Positions 12,055-24,359 of a stretch of 64,000 bases of DNA are shown one piece after another. The stretch covers positions 755,343 through 819,342 of the forward strand of contig VXAY01002912.1 of the NCBI GenBank assembly GCA_013399855.1. The letters are read 5' to 3'. The stretch comes from Oxyruncus cristatus. Its lineage: Eukaryota; Chordata; Aves; Passeriformes; Cotingidae. Position numbers and translations under genes: made by a program. Position 1 is the stretch's first letter. Each line of letters begins with the position of its first letter. Below the pieces are notes generated by a model that was not told the origin of the DNA, ran no database searches, and worked only from the letters and a program-made list of their open reading frames with translations.

Positions 12055-15000
12055 CTGTCACCTCCTGTGTGTCAAGTAAATCCAGCAAAAACAGATTTGC
12101 AAACAAGGTGAATTCTGTGACCATGTGTTACCTACAAAAATCAAGATATTTAACATAGAAAAGGTTAGTGCTATCTGCTGATATAAAATTATTTTTACTA
12201 CAAAGGTCTCTTTCTATATCCAGTGAAGTATATTTTACATTCCACTTGCCTTTGAGATCAAGTGCCAGTATGTCTATCAGAAAATGCAATGCAGCAAAGG
12301 GTCTCACATAGAGATCATCAAGTTTGGGTTTTTCCTTGAAAACATGATAGAAAAAGGCACCACAAAAAGTTTAATGGCTCAAAAGAAGTCATTTGTATTC
12401 TAGTTGCTTCTTCCCTATGGTCTTTAAAGTCATACTCATCAGGATAAAGAACAAAATGGGGTTCGATTTAAAATGCTCCTTATAGAGCTGTTCAGCTTCA
12501 GAAAACAAAGTGAATTTCCACTAAGGAACAAGGGGAGAAGCCAAGGAATGCTTCTGAATGTAAAGTCACTTGTCAGGAGCCTTTTAGACCCTTGAGCAAC
12601 CAAACAGAACACCAAGTAAAACAACTGACACTACCACCACAGGCTGCAAAGGGGCAGCAATGGCCTCCCCTTGCTGAGGGCTGCAGGTACCGTGAAGGTC
12701 AGCAAGTGACTTTAACCAATTTTGTAGGACTACACATGGTGATCCTGCAACCAGACCTGGCACTACAGACACATCACAGTGGAAGTTCAGATTGGGGCCA
12801 AAAGTATAAGAATTTCCTCACATTATAATTAACTAAATACAGTGACCAAAAAAAAAGCAAAACAAAACAAAAAAAACCCCAACCCTCCACTGAGCAGCAT
12901 TTTATAAAAATTACAAAACCACTTTCATAACAATAGCTACTACAATGAACAACATTCATTCAGTATAATAGACTGTTCAAACAGCAATTTCCAACCGAGC
13001 CAAGTGACATGAGCTTTGTACAAATCTGCTTGTCTACAAGCAAATACCAGGAAAAGATCTGCGCTAAATTTATGGAGGCTGTTGGAATCATTCAAGTGCA
13101 CAACAGAATTTTCTCACATTTTTCTGAGTCGATGGGATTCAGTACACCAGGATACACATAGACAGAAAAACAGCACAGTAAAGTAAAAGCCAGGTTCAAA
13201 TGGAACAATCTGAAGGAAGGAGGAAAAAAATCAACCAATTTAACAGCAAACAAAAGTGGGTAATAGAGCAGAGAAAACTGCTCAGTAACAGTTTCATATC
13301 CAATATCACACTCTGTTTACAAAAATAATAGCACTAGTCACACCAGGACAGTATCTGCATGTATTCCATTGGGCTGTCTTCAAGGAAAGAATCCTGTAAG
13401 TTAGGTCCTATTTCATCCCATTTGTTTTTCATACTATAAACACATTTCTCTAAAACACTAGCCACTTCATCAGCATAGGGATACAGAAGCAGTTTCCAGA
13501 AGGACAACAAACTACCATATGAAGATGTCTCGGTGGCCTACATGCACTTATCCCAGCCACTATCTCTAAGCACGGTAATTCAAAGGGAGCAGAACAAGCT
13601 ACTACACACTGTCCATGAGGCAAAGGAAACTTGCTTACGGATAGATAACGACTGTTCAGCTCACACCCTAGTTTGCTTTAGGGTAATTTAGGTGTATACC
13701 CACACTCTCGGCTTTCCTCTCAAGCATTGAGAGGAATTGTCGCTTGGAAAGCATGGAACTTATCAACCAGTTATTTCAGTCCTAGCCAGCTGAACTCAAC
13801 TGAGGCTGAAGCTGTTTGAACTGGCCAACAACAGTTCTGACCAGGAGGTATAAAACACAAGTCAGACGAGATGTCTGACAAAGAAGAGAGTTTGCAATAC
13901 ACAGGCTCAGTGAGAGGGGCATTAGCTCCCAAAAATCTCAGAATATCTGAGAGATATGGAAAAATACTCGTTTCTCTAGGACAGCACAGCATGACCACTT
14001 CAGCTCTATAAATTGCAAACAAGGTTCTCACTAATATTTGGTAAACACTTACTTCACTTTCCCTACGTGGGAAAACTACTTTGGTCTTCCAGCTCCTAAC
14101 ACAAGAGAGGACCATCAACACAGTTAAGCTGAAGGTCAACATTTAATTAACACACTTAGCAGCATTTCAGTACCCCTTCAAATATTTTCAAACACTCTTA
14201 AAATTTCACTTCTGTACAATTATGCAGAAGATGCTTGGTGCCTACCACCTAGTGGATTCACACAGCATAGCCTTTAAACACTCACACAAATATCCCAAAA
14301 CCAACCACAAAACAGAAAAAAACATACAAACAACACACCACAACTTTCCTCTATCTGAAGCAGCAGGACTCTCACAGTGCCTCCAGTGAAAGCCATGAAA
14401 TGCTACCTATGCAGTAACTTTTTCCAATTAGACACCAATCCGTACACCAGACTATTAAGAAAAAAAGAGCATGAAACATTTTTTTAATGACATTGAAAAA
14501 TAATTCCATTGGAAATTAAGAAATTCCATGAAAATTTGAATGCTTCGATTTATTAATGCTGCTTTAGCCGTATACAAACTTATGTGCAGACTGCAATCTT
14601 GGTGATTATTCGTAAGAATTCAATCTCATATACGTGTGGACGAATAAATCTCTGGAATGCATAAAGACAAGCTGCCTAAATACTAAAAATCTTTTTTGCC
14701 TCTCCACACACATTTGCACAGTCAAAATGAAGGCAAGTAATATTTCTGATGTTAAAAAGAAGAAAATAAATTATTTCTAATAGCAAAGTCCAGTAACATT
14801 TCAATTTGCAAAGTCCTCTTCAAAAGTCCTTACTGCCTCTACAGAGCCTCTTTCCCTATCTACATGCTTACTTTCTGGGTTTGGGTTGTCTGAGAGGGAA
14901 AAAGACTCTTGGTAGGAAAGCATATAATCGCATCACACAACACACTACCACAATTTACAGGATAATTGCATTGATGTTTTAATGGTAGATTCTTTCATTA

Positions 15001-15319
15001 ACAGCCATCTTCTACTAAATATTTGGGGCTTTGTGAAGTCTTATTAATCACCAAACACAGTACCATAAAGGGAAAGCACTTTCCTAAATCCAGGATCTAG
15101 ACAATAATTTCCCTCTAGACACAAAACATCTAGGAGACCAAGATCACAAGTAAATCAAGTATTACAGGAGTCAGATCTACAACTTACCTTGGAAGTATCA
15201 CCTAAAACTTAATCTGCTGATGTCAAAGTCTCCAACTATAAAATGTTTAACATTGAAGAAACGTCCTCCACAGGTTCTCAGTGTTTCAGAATCTATACCG
15301 ATCAGAGCAATCTCCTTAC

Positions 15320-15441
15320 CTGTAACACTCTTGAGGGCTCAGAGAGGGCAGTTGATCCACTTCCAAAATTAATTCTTTCACTGCTGAATACAAGTTCTGC
15401 TACATCTCATCTTGCTTGATAATCAATTCATCTCTTTCATC
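15320..15441 (-). pseudogene. STK31: STK31 central exon with in-frame TAG
   Basis: The acceptor is ctgcatag and the donor gtaagg. The frame reads DERDELIIKQDEM, then TAG (15400-15402), then QNLYSAVKELILEVDQL. Human has NILIAQRNEMQQKLYMSVEDFILEVDES, so the first Q of QQ (CAG) has become TAG by one C-to-T change. The rest of the 122-nt exon is well conserved. A CR1 begins about 70 bp upstream in the flanking intron. Confidence 0.75.
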
Positions 15442-15511
15442 CTATGCAGAAAGAAAAGCAAGTCAGCAACTCTCACACAAAATTGTAGAAAGTGATACCA
15501 AAAAAGTATTA

Positions 15512-15838
15512 ATCATAGAATCATAGAATCACAGAATCATAGAATCATAGAATCAGATGGGTTGGAAAGGACCTCTGAGATCATCAAGTCCAACCCTTGA
15601 TCCAACACCTCTGCAGTTACTAGACTATGGAACTAAGTGCCACGTCCAGACTCATCTTGAAAACCTCCAGGGATGGAGAATCCACCACTTCCCTGGGCAG
15701 CCCATTCCAACGGCTGATTACTCTCTCTGTAAAGAATTTCTTTCTGATATCTAACCTAAACCTCCCCTGGCACAGCTTAAGGCCATGCTCTCTTGTCTTA
15801 CTCCTGGTTGCCTGGGAGAAGAGACCAACCCCCCCTTG
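15512..15838 (-). mobile_element. CR1 LINE 3' fragment, minus orientation
   Basis: The left end carries about five copies of the 8-bp unit (tcatagaa), the reverse complement of the CR1 3' tail (ATTCTATG)n. It is followed by GATGGGTTGGAAAGGACCTC. Further in, it matches the usual avian CR1 3' region in reverse (TTTCTGATATCTAACCTAAA, then CCTCCCCTGGCACAGCTTAA). The junction with the opposite-facing copy is about 15838. Confidence 0.85.
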
Positions 15839-17283
15839 ATCTTGATGATCTCAGAGATCCTTTCCAACCCACCTGATTCTATGATTCTAAGTTCACAAAC
15901 GTCCCAATTTTCAAGAAGGACAAGAAGGAGGACCACAGAAACTACAGGCCTGTCAGTCTCAATTCAAGCTATGGAGACGATTATTCTGGGAAGTATTGAA
16001 AAACACCTGAAAGGCAACAGAGTCATTGGTCACAGCCAGCACAGCTTCATGAAAGGGAAGTCCTGCTTATCAAATCTGATTTCCTTTTATGACAAGGTAA
16101 CCCACCTGGCTGATCAAGGGAAGTCAGTTGATGTAACTTATGTGGATTTCAGTAAAGCTTTTGATACAGCCTCTCACAGTATCCTTCTGGACAAACTGTC
16201 CAGCACACAGCCGGATAAACACATCATGTGCTGGGTGAACACTTGACTCATGGGTTGAGCACGGAAGGTAATAGTGAGTGGGGTTTGGCAACAGGACTGG
16301 TGGTCTGTCACTAGTGGAGTTCCACAGGGCTCCATCCTCAGTCCTGTGCTCTTTAACATCTTCATAAATTACTTGGAAGAAGGACTGGAAGGGATACCGA
16401 GCAAGTTTGCAGACAGCACAAAATTGGGAGGAGCTGTTGACTCCCTCGAAGGCAGGGAGGCCCTGCAGAGAGGCCTCAACAAATTAGAGGACTGGGCAAT
16501 CACCAACCATATGAAGTTTATCAAGGGAAAGTGCTGGATTCTGTTCCTGGGATGGGCCAACCCCAGATGTACAGACAGACTGGGAAATTAGATGCTGAAA
16601 GGCAGTGCTGTGGAAAGGAACCTGAGAGTCCTGATCAATAGCAAGTTGAATATGAGTCAGCAGTGCCCTGGCAGCCAGGAGGGCCAACTGTGTCCTGGGG
16701 GGCATCAGGCAAAGCATCACCAGCCGGTCAAGAGAGGGGATTGTCCTGCTCTGCTCTGGTGCGGCCTCACCTTGAATACTGTGGCGGGTTTTTTCATTGC
16801 AATATAAGAAAGATATTCAGCTCTTAGAGTCCACAGAAGGGCAACGAAGATGGTGAAGGGCCTTGAGGGGAAGCCATATGAGGAGTAGCTGAGGGCACTT
16901 GGTCTGTTCAGCCTGGGAAAAAGGAGACTCGGGGAAACCTCATTGCAGTCTAAAACTTCTTTCTGAGGGGAAGAGGAGGGGCAGGTACTGATCTATTCTC
17001 TGTGGTGACCAGTGACAGAACCTGAGGGGAATGGCCTGGAGTTCTGTCAGGGGAAGTTGAGGTTGGATATTAGAAAGTAGTTCTTCACCGAGATGGATGG
17101 TGCTGGAACAGGCTCCCCAGGGAAGTGGTCACAGCACCAAGCCTGACAGAGTTCAAGAAGCATTTGGTCAATACTTTCAGGCACGTGGTGTGACTCTTGG
17201 GGATGGTCCTGTGCAGGGCTGAGGGTTACACTCAATGATCCTTGTGGGTGCTTTCCAACTCAGCATATTCTGTGATTCTGTAA
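15839..17283 (+). mobile_element. CR1 LINE, plus orientation, with decayed reverse transcriptase
   Basis: A short CR1 3' end (15839-15890, ending CTGATTCTATGATTCT) is followed by a longer plus-strand CR1 reaching another tail at 17264-17283 (ATTCTGTGATTCTGTAAT). The RT region is recognisable in two frames: NYRPVSLN-like sequence near 15940, YVDFSKAFDT near 16140-16170, and GVPQGSILSPVLFNIFIN near 16317-16376. The usual YADD box reads FADS near 16405, and frameshifts and stops interrupt the frame, so it cannot encode an active enzyme. The two 3' ends suggest two insertions joined together. It sits in an STK31 intron. Confidence 0.85.
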
Positions 17284-17881
17284 TCTCCGTGGGACTGCAA
17301 GACTAGCATGATGCCAACAAAACTCTTGTTCTCTATCCTTCACTTGCCAAAGACTTCAAAATACTTAAACCCCACAAGACCCTTAAGATGTCCTGCTTCC
17401 AGCTGCTGCCTATTAATCTTGAAAGCCACATTAATTCTTCAGGGAGCTCTACACTTCTAAACACATTCCCACTTGCATACCCCTTGCAGTACTTGGGCAT
17501 TCTGAGGGATACCTGACATCCTGCAGAACTCCCGTCTTCTTTAATTTTCCGGATGTAAAATATTTGTGACACTGCTATGACAACTTCCCCACTTCAAATA
17601 GCAGGGATTTTTTTTACAACAGCATGTTCTTGGAAAGTTATAAGATTTCATGCCACCATTCCTTTGCACCTTACCTTAGGAATAGTGTCAGAATGGGTGG
17701 GGGAGCCTAGGGGGTGTGAAGGAGGTTGGTTTCTGAAAAAAAAAATTAGTTTTTAAGCTACACATGAGGCCACACATTGATCACACAAAACAAGAGGGCC
17801 ACACAAATACCAGAAGCAGCAAAGTGCTGTAAGCTTCTTTCAGCACTATTTTGAGTATTTTGGCAGTGTAACACACTACAA

Positions 17882-17949
17882 CTCATCATGCAGACATGAC
17901 TTCATTGTTAGCCATTCACAACTGAAATGAATGACAATGTCCAGACCAT
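17882..17949 (-). pseudogene. STK31: STK31 exon remnant, donor lost
   Basis: After an acceptor-like tgctag, the frame reads GLDIVIHFSCEWLTMKSCL, resembling human NGLEIIWAEYSLAQENIKTCEY. There is no proper GT donor after HDE; the frame runs into TAG. Order and strand fit, lying between the 20889 and 15320 blocks. The match is weak but collinear. Confidence 0.4.
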
Positions 17950-18418
17950 CTAGCATATTCCAAGAAATTAGTCCATCACTCAAATAGTTTTCAAGAATGA
18001 AACACTTTTTCATTATGTTTGTCATGGAAGAATGCTGCTTGCTGGGGTTGGCAATGCAAAAACAAAACAAAACCACAAGCCCAAAATACCTCACACACAC
18101 TGTCACCAGAATGGCACCAAAGAAATCACCTCCTCTGTTAAAAAAATACCTTTGAGACTATCTAGTCACACCACAGAACCTGCATCCCTCCTAACTTTGG
18201 TCCACATTAACAGTTTTCTTTTCCTGAATCTCCAGCTCACCTGAGTCAAAGCAAAACTGGCCAATGGGGTGAAAACAAGTTCTAAAATGTCTTTGCTTTA
18301 CTTATGGGCTGTTGTTCAATACGACTTACAACTTACGGACCCCACTAAGTTCACTCATCCTAGAAGGTAAACACACGCAGGTATTCTTCACAAGAATGCC
18401 AAGGCAATGGAAGGATTC

Positions 18419-18420
<2 letters not shown>

Positions 18421-18445
<25 letters not shown>
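18421..18445. repeat. Poly-A run of about 25 bases
   Basis: An uninterrupted A tract sits directly beside the GC-rich LTR-like segment at 18446-18730. Read on the minus strand it is a T tract just after TGAAATAAACCTC. Confidence 0.9.
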
Positions 18446-18449
<4 letters not shown>

Positions 18450-18730
18450 TTTATTTCAGTTGCAAAGACCACTTTTTGAAGATTGTGCATGCATAAGGCC
18501 CCAGGGGCAGAGGGCAAAGCCCTTCGTCCTCCAAGGCTTTTCTATCTTCTCTCTCTCCTCCCCCACTCTCTCTCTGGCCCAAGGAGGCCATGTACGTGTC
18601 TACATAGATGTTATCTCTCTGCATACCGGAGAGCAAGGCTGAGAACTTCTCTTGTTATTCGGGGGGAGGAGCGGGAGCACTGAAACTGCCTTTGAGAAAG
18701 AGTCACCATCTTAGGCAGAAAGCCTAGCTT
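18446..18730 (-). mobile_element. Possible LTR-like or GC-rich inserted segment
   Basis: This block is clearly richer in G+C than its surroundings, with a CT-rich stretch (18541-18575) and, on the minus strand, an AATAAA signal (18447-18452) just before the T tract. That layout resembles an LTR with its polyadenylation site. I could not find paired TG/CA ends or a target-site duplication, so the class is uncertain. Confidence 0.3.
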
Positions 18731-20888
18731 CCCATTACAAATTCTTCTGGAAATTTATGTATTCCTGTGGTCCTATGCAATCTCCAGAAAACTGCAACTG
18801 CTACTCTCTCACGTGGAATCATTACACGAGGAATTTGTACAAGGAAAGCTTGTGCAAGTGAATCCCTAAGCAGCCCTTCCTCCTGGGTAACTCACAACCT
18901 AGCTATTCTTCGGCACACTACTCCCCTATACGGGATGCAGCATTAACATTTCATCTGCTTATTAACACTTATCTCAGTGTGGTCAAGTTTAAACATTTGA
19001 CCTGAGTTTTAGTAAACAAAGGAATTTCTTTTCACCAACAGGGATCAAATGCATACCATGCTCTAGAGGTTTTCCACGCTCGAGCAACAAAAACAGAACT
19101 TACTTGGGTTCTCCTCATGGCTCAATGTTTTCTAGTCCATTTCACAAGCTGTTAAATTCAGTATAACACAACAAAGCTTCTTAAGCAAACACGTTTAAAA
19201 TGGTTTAAGTCATACCTGCAAATAGCCACAACACATTCTCCTAAGTGAACAACTACCATCCCTTCCCTGCCTTACCACAAATCCTGCCACAGACCGAGGA
19301 CACTTCCCGTTCCCAAAAGCAGCACATACCCGTCCTTATCAACACAGCCAAGCCTGCACACCCACGCAGGCTCCTTCCGATCTGTGGCTCCAAAGAAGTT
19401 GCACTAGGTGGCAGCTTTCCCTTGTACAAGTCCATCTTCCCATCGCACCGCATTTCCACACCGCACCCCCTGGGCTCTCCATAGGAGGGAAGCACACACT
19501 AAGGAGTGACATGCTGCTACAACAGGAGGTTTTGAAGACAGGCAACGCAGCTGCAGAGCCGAAGTGCTCTCTCTTACAGCACAGAACCCTCTAAGTTACT
19601 GTGTTCTGATTTCCTTATATTGCTTTGTAAAATCAAGGGTGTCAAAATGTCTATGTTTAACACACACATACCAAAACCCAAAAAAACCCTGCCACAAATA
19701 CATCAGTTGTGGCAAATGTAGCAAAGCCTTCAGTGTTATCTAGCAAAGGAGAAATGTTTCTGTGCTGTGCTCTGCTCATGCTGTCCAGCTACACTTACAA
19801 AACTCAAATACTCTGTCAATAGCTGTCAAATTATATCTTCTGAGAAAAGAATAATTTCAACCTATCACGTTTCTGTATAATTGAATCCTCTTTTAAGCCA
19901 AGTCATATTCTGTCCAAACCTTCTGCAACTTTTCCAAGGAACACAGAACAGTGAGAGAAACATCTGTAACCACTTTTATGGCTTGTGAGAGCTGCTCCCC
20001 AAAATGACTGTTCTTTTTTATGTGCCTAAGTTATAAAGAAGAAATAATATTTTACCAGGATTTTTTTTCACAGCTCAGGCAGTTTAAAAATTAACATTAT
20101 TCAGACCCGTTGGACGTATAGATTTTGAGATAGCCCCTGCCATGTTAATGACCTAGTTTCTTTCAAAAAGTAACAGCAGCAATTTATCTCATTCATTTGT
20201 TTGGTTGTGGTTTTTTTTCTTTTTTTTTTCTTTTTTTTTTCTTTTTTTTTTTGAGAAAGGAGGAAGGATCAAGAATACATTCATTATACCTCACTATTGA
20301 CAAGGCTGTACATGGAAATTCCCTCCTGCTCCTCATTTTCCTTTTGTTCTATTTCCTCCCTTGGTATTTTTTTCAACTCATCTTTCACAAACACATGTAC
20401 CAATTTACACATCCCTTCTTAAAGGAGATGATGGTCACTGCTATTTCAAGTCTTCTTCCCACTGCACTTTTGTCTCTTCTTTAAAAGTAGAAAGGTAATT
20501 TGGAGTACTCAAAGACATACACCTCTCCCAGCAATAGAGATACCCAAGGAACTCTGACTACCAGTTACTTCTAACAATTTACTAATTAACATCTTCCTTG
20601 AAGATGGAATTGAAAACTCTTTTTGCTACAATGACAGTAAAAGGGCAGAAGTGAACCAAAGTTATCTGATAAACACTGAGAAACAGATCATGCAAATTCT
20701 GGTGTTAGCTCCTAAAACACCCAGGTTTCATCTGTGCCTTTAGGAAATACTCCCCTCTGCACAGAACACTGCATTTTTCTTAGAAAATTAAGAAAACAAA
20801 ACTTTTGGGAAACAAAAAAGCATGCATGGTTTCAAGAGATAAGCAAGGCAATGATTAATAGTATTATTTCAGAAAAAAAAACACATAC
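18731..20888. other. STK31 intron; no gene seen
   Basis: Intronic sequence with a GC-richer patch at about 19240-19560 that I cannot assign to a known repeat or gene, and a T-rich tract at 20211-20252. Both strands of the GC patch carry frames of about 80 codons, but with no recognisable domain and no neighbouring splice signals that favour one. Confidence 0.5.
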
Positions 20889-20991
20889 CTAACTTTTTTC
20901 AGTGCCTTCACCCCAACAGCCAAAGTTCTTGTTTTCATTCCAATGAAAGTACGTTTTTCAAAGCTTTCAGTTTTCTTAGATGATTCCTTCT
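20889..20991 (-). pseudogene. STK31: STK31 coiled-coil exon, phase mismatch
   Basis: The acceptor is ttcatag and the donor gtatgt. One frame stays open through the exon and ends GMKTRTLAVGVKALKKVR, resembling human DTRMKNLAAKMEILKEMR. The upstream exon at 24198 ends in phase 0, and a phase-0 entry here gives a different frame that meets TGA. So either one base is lost at the acceptor or the frame has shifted. Confidence 0.5.
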
Positions 20992-22290
20992 CTATGAATT
21001 ATTTATCATTTTTGAAGCAGTGTTTCAACAAAGTGAGGGAAAGATAGATCAAAAGTCACAGCAGTCAGCCAAGGCTACTAACATGCAAACCACAATCTAG
21101 ACTTTTGAAAACTAGAGATAAACACACACAGAGCGGGCCCTCCTCAAAACACTAACAAAAGGCCTAGAAAGACATACAAACCAATGAGAACAATTTTATT
21201 ATTATCTTTGTAGAGCTTAATAGTTAATTTCCTTCCTCTCGTTTCAGCAGTGGATTTCTTCAGTTACTCCACATTTACTAGCAAGTCTTCAGACAACATG
21301 GAATTTTTTTCTTCCCTTGTTGAAAAATTCCTACCCGTTAATTCAGGGAAATCAAGTCCAGGGTCTCATCACTCCCATCACAGCCACACCTCTAAATAGT
21401 GCAGGAAAACCTCTCATTTAACTTACAACCAGCCTGACCTTCCTATGAGGAGTATCCTTCAGAAAAACTAAGGAATAGTCGACCCAAAAAAAAGCCCAAG
21501 CACCACATCAGGCTATATTCCTCCAGGGGCAACCTAAATTTGAAAACTCCTGCTCTGATTCCACAGAGATGTTTTTATATCTTCCACTGTAGGTAATGAA
21601 ATGCAGACTGTAAATGTTTTTAGCCTTTCGGACTAATTTACATGATATTAATAACAACAAACAAACAAAAACAGAAAGGCCAACAAATGAACAAAACAAA
21701 AACATATAGAGATATAAATAGTTTTGTATTTGCAGATATGCATCCAAAGTCTTATGATGCAGGGTGTTTTTTGAAGTGTCCCTTGAAGCCACCACCACCC
21801 ACCACCCTTATCAAATAAATTATTGCCTACCATAGTGTTTTTAGCAGGGAGGAAGTATTTTCTTACTTAAAAGAATATCCACAGCCTTTTCTCTTAAAAT
21901 AGTTTACTTGCAATCAACACAAAATAGAAATTAAAATTTGTAGAAAACAGGGTGTTTTTAAAAAATCATCAGACTTTATGGAAGAAATGCTGTCAAGGGT
22001 TTAGTCCCTGTACTTTCTGCACAGTGTTTATCAACCCATAAATTTTGCTAATAAGTAGGAAGAGTTTGCACAGACGAAACAGATCTCCTTGAAATGGGGA
22101 TTAATATTAAGATTTATTGCTACACACAACAAGAACTAAGGGAAATACTTATATACACAGCTCTAACTAGTTTTCCTATAATAACAAACTTACATATTTA
22201 CAAATACCACCCCTCCTTCTCTTCCTCAAAAACAGTCCAGAGGAAGAAAGAGAAGGAGGAAAAAACAAAAGTCTTTAAGATAACAGTTCC

Positions 22291-22532
22291 NNNNNNNNNN
22301 NNNNNNNNNNNNNNNNNNNNNNNNNNNNNNNNNNNNNNNNNNNNNNNNNNNNNNNNNNNNNNNNNNNNNNNNNNNNNNNNNNNNNNNNNNNNNNNNNNNN
22401 NNNNNNNNNNNNNNNNNNNNNNNNNNNNNNNNNNNNNNNNNNNNNNNNNNNNNNNNNNNNNNNNNNNNNNNNNNNNNNNNNNNNNNNNNNNNNNNNNNNN
22501 NNNNNNNNNNNNNNNNNNNNNNNNNNNNNNNN
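22291..22532. other. Assembly gap (242 N)
   Basis: A run of 242 unknown bases. It directly adjoins the LTR-like element at 22533-23266, so the missing sequence probably holds its 3' end. The reading frame that spans it is an artefact. Confidence 0.98.
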
Positions 22533-23266
22533 GGGGCTTAGTGTTAAGGCTTATCTTTTGGACAAAGTCACAAGGTCGTCAGGGGCTCAGCCCCTCAAAG
22601 GAGAATTCACTCAGCTTCTCTACCATTCTGTGGGTACAATTCTCCTGCAGCTTGCTACATACAGCTTTCAGGTGATCTAATCTTGGTCTCAAGCCATCTC
22701 TGCCCTCCCCGGGCTATCCAGGCCTCTGGGGGAAGAACCCACACGAAAGTTTCGTCACTCCAAATCATTTCCACAAGTGGCAGGGGTTTTAGTTTTAAAG
22801 TCTTTTCCCCTGCTGGAGGGAGAGAGGGGGGGCTCCCCTGCGCTTCTGCACTCCCTCCTTTTCACTGACCTTGGAGTTTATATCTTATCTCAAGTTCTTC
22901 TCTGCTCTCCGCTGGCTGAAGTTTCTTCTGTAACGTTTCAGCCAAGCAGCTTTTCTCTGGAGTTTCCTCTCCACTCTGCTACGTGCCTCGGCCAGAGGAT
23001 TCAATGCCATGCCTGCCCCCGGCCCAAGGCCAGGGGAGGAGGGGGCTCAGCCCCCACTCGGGGGGGCCCTGCTGCCTCCCTTACGCCATGGCTCTGAATT
23101 TCCTTCTGCGCCACACACACAACCACCACCTTCTTTTCCGGTTTGAGTCAAATATGTAATTCGTAGAGACGTAACAGAAGTCCTCTATTGGCTACTTAGC
23201 CGGAATTTCACCTGGAATCAACCATCTTCTACTCTAATACTGAGGGGGATGGGCTAAACCATGACA
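22533..23266 (-). mobile_element. ERV LTR-like element, cut by the assembly gap
   Basis: Read on the minus strand the element begins TGTCATGGTTTAGCCC (ending at 23266). This resembles the start of LTRs common in songbird endogenous retroviruses. Its sequence is GC- and CT-rich against AT-rich flanks. The palindrome GGGGCTCAGCCCC occurs twice (22582-22594 and 23042-23054). The other end is not visible because it runs into the N gap, so neither terminal CA nor target duplication can be checked. No gag, pol or env coding sequence is seen. Confidence 0.6.
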
Positions 23267-24197
23267 AATGCTTCTAAGATTTTCTTGCATTAAAAGTGTT
23301 TTTCTTAGCTGCAGTCATGTATTCTGTTGCTTGTCAATTTAGTTTGCATAGAAACAAACATCATATCTTCAGTGGATGCAGAATCTGTGAAATGACAAGT
23401 TAGTTTATCTGGAAAATAGACGTTCTAGGAAAAGTTAACCAAGTAGCAAAGCTGGTTATGAGTGGTTTTAGTCTGCAAGTAAAAGAAAAAGCTGTGTGCA
23501 AGTTCGGGGTTTGGTGATGTCAAAGGGATTTACAAAATGGCAGATTTTCCATTCATATCTGTGAGGATAAGAGTTTGCACAACATTTTTCTGAATTCATG
23601 CATACATAACACCTTTTCACACAGTCTCTTCATACTTCTGCTGTTTATCACACTATTACTGAGTACTGTGCTTCTATTATAATGCTAGGAATCTCCCCTG
23701 GAAAGAAACATAAGCATCCTTTCCATTAAGCAGCAGTTAAGGAAATACTCATTTTTATGCAGTTCTAAAATTCCACAGCTGCTATGATTCTGTGATGCTT
23801 ACAAATTTTCAGCCCAACACACATAAAACTGTTTTTCCCTCTAAGTGAGGAAAAAACAAAAAAAAGAAAGGCAAAGATCACACCCTGACACACAAAGCAC
23901 GTTTTTAATCACCAAGTGATTAACCTGAACACCTTCATACGAACTAGAAGTTGCATCAAGTGTGGTGGCAAGCCAGCACACACACCGAGGGTCCAACCTG
24001 GACTGAAAAACCTGTGCTAACACATATTGACAGCATCTCCCTGCACCAGGGCAAGACAAGTCTTCACTCAACCAGTTTAATCCTTCTCTATTCCAAAGAA
24101 CAGTTCAGAACTGAACCGCAGTATGATGAAACCATAAGACAGAAGCATTGTCAGAAACACTCGCAGTGAGAAGTATCCACTTCACGTTTCCCTATAC

Positions 24198-24359
24198 CTG
24201 AAGTTCACATTTCAGCTCTTGAACCTTCAGTTCTAGTTCCTTCTGCCTCTGCAAGATATTCTTCCTTCTGAGAACTTGTTTCTCTTCAGACATCTTCTGA
24301 TCTGATCTTATTTGTCCCAAGCTAGTGTCTGGCACTGAGGCAGAAGCTGGAATATTTTC
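24198..24359 (-). pseudogene. STK31: STK31 coiled-coil exon (open)
   Basis: 162 nt, phase 0 at both ends, acceptor taagag and donor gtatag. All 54 codons are open. SLGQIRSDQKMSEEK and KELELKVQELKCELQ match human SLEKIKQDQKLIEEN and KALELKVEQIAQELQ, the start of the central coiled coil. This is one of the best-preserved exons and fixes the identity of the locus. Confidence 0.75.

Noticed and set aside
22094..22675. 193-codon plus-strand frame
   Set aside because: More than a third of it is the N gap; no real coding evidence on either side.
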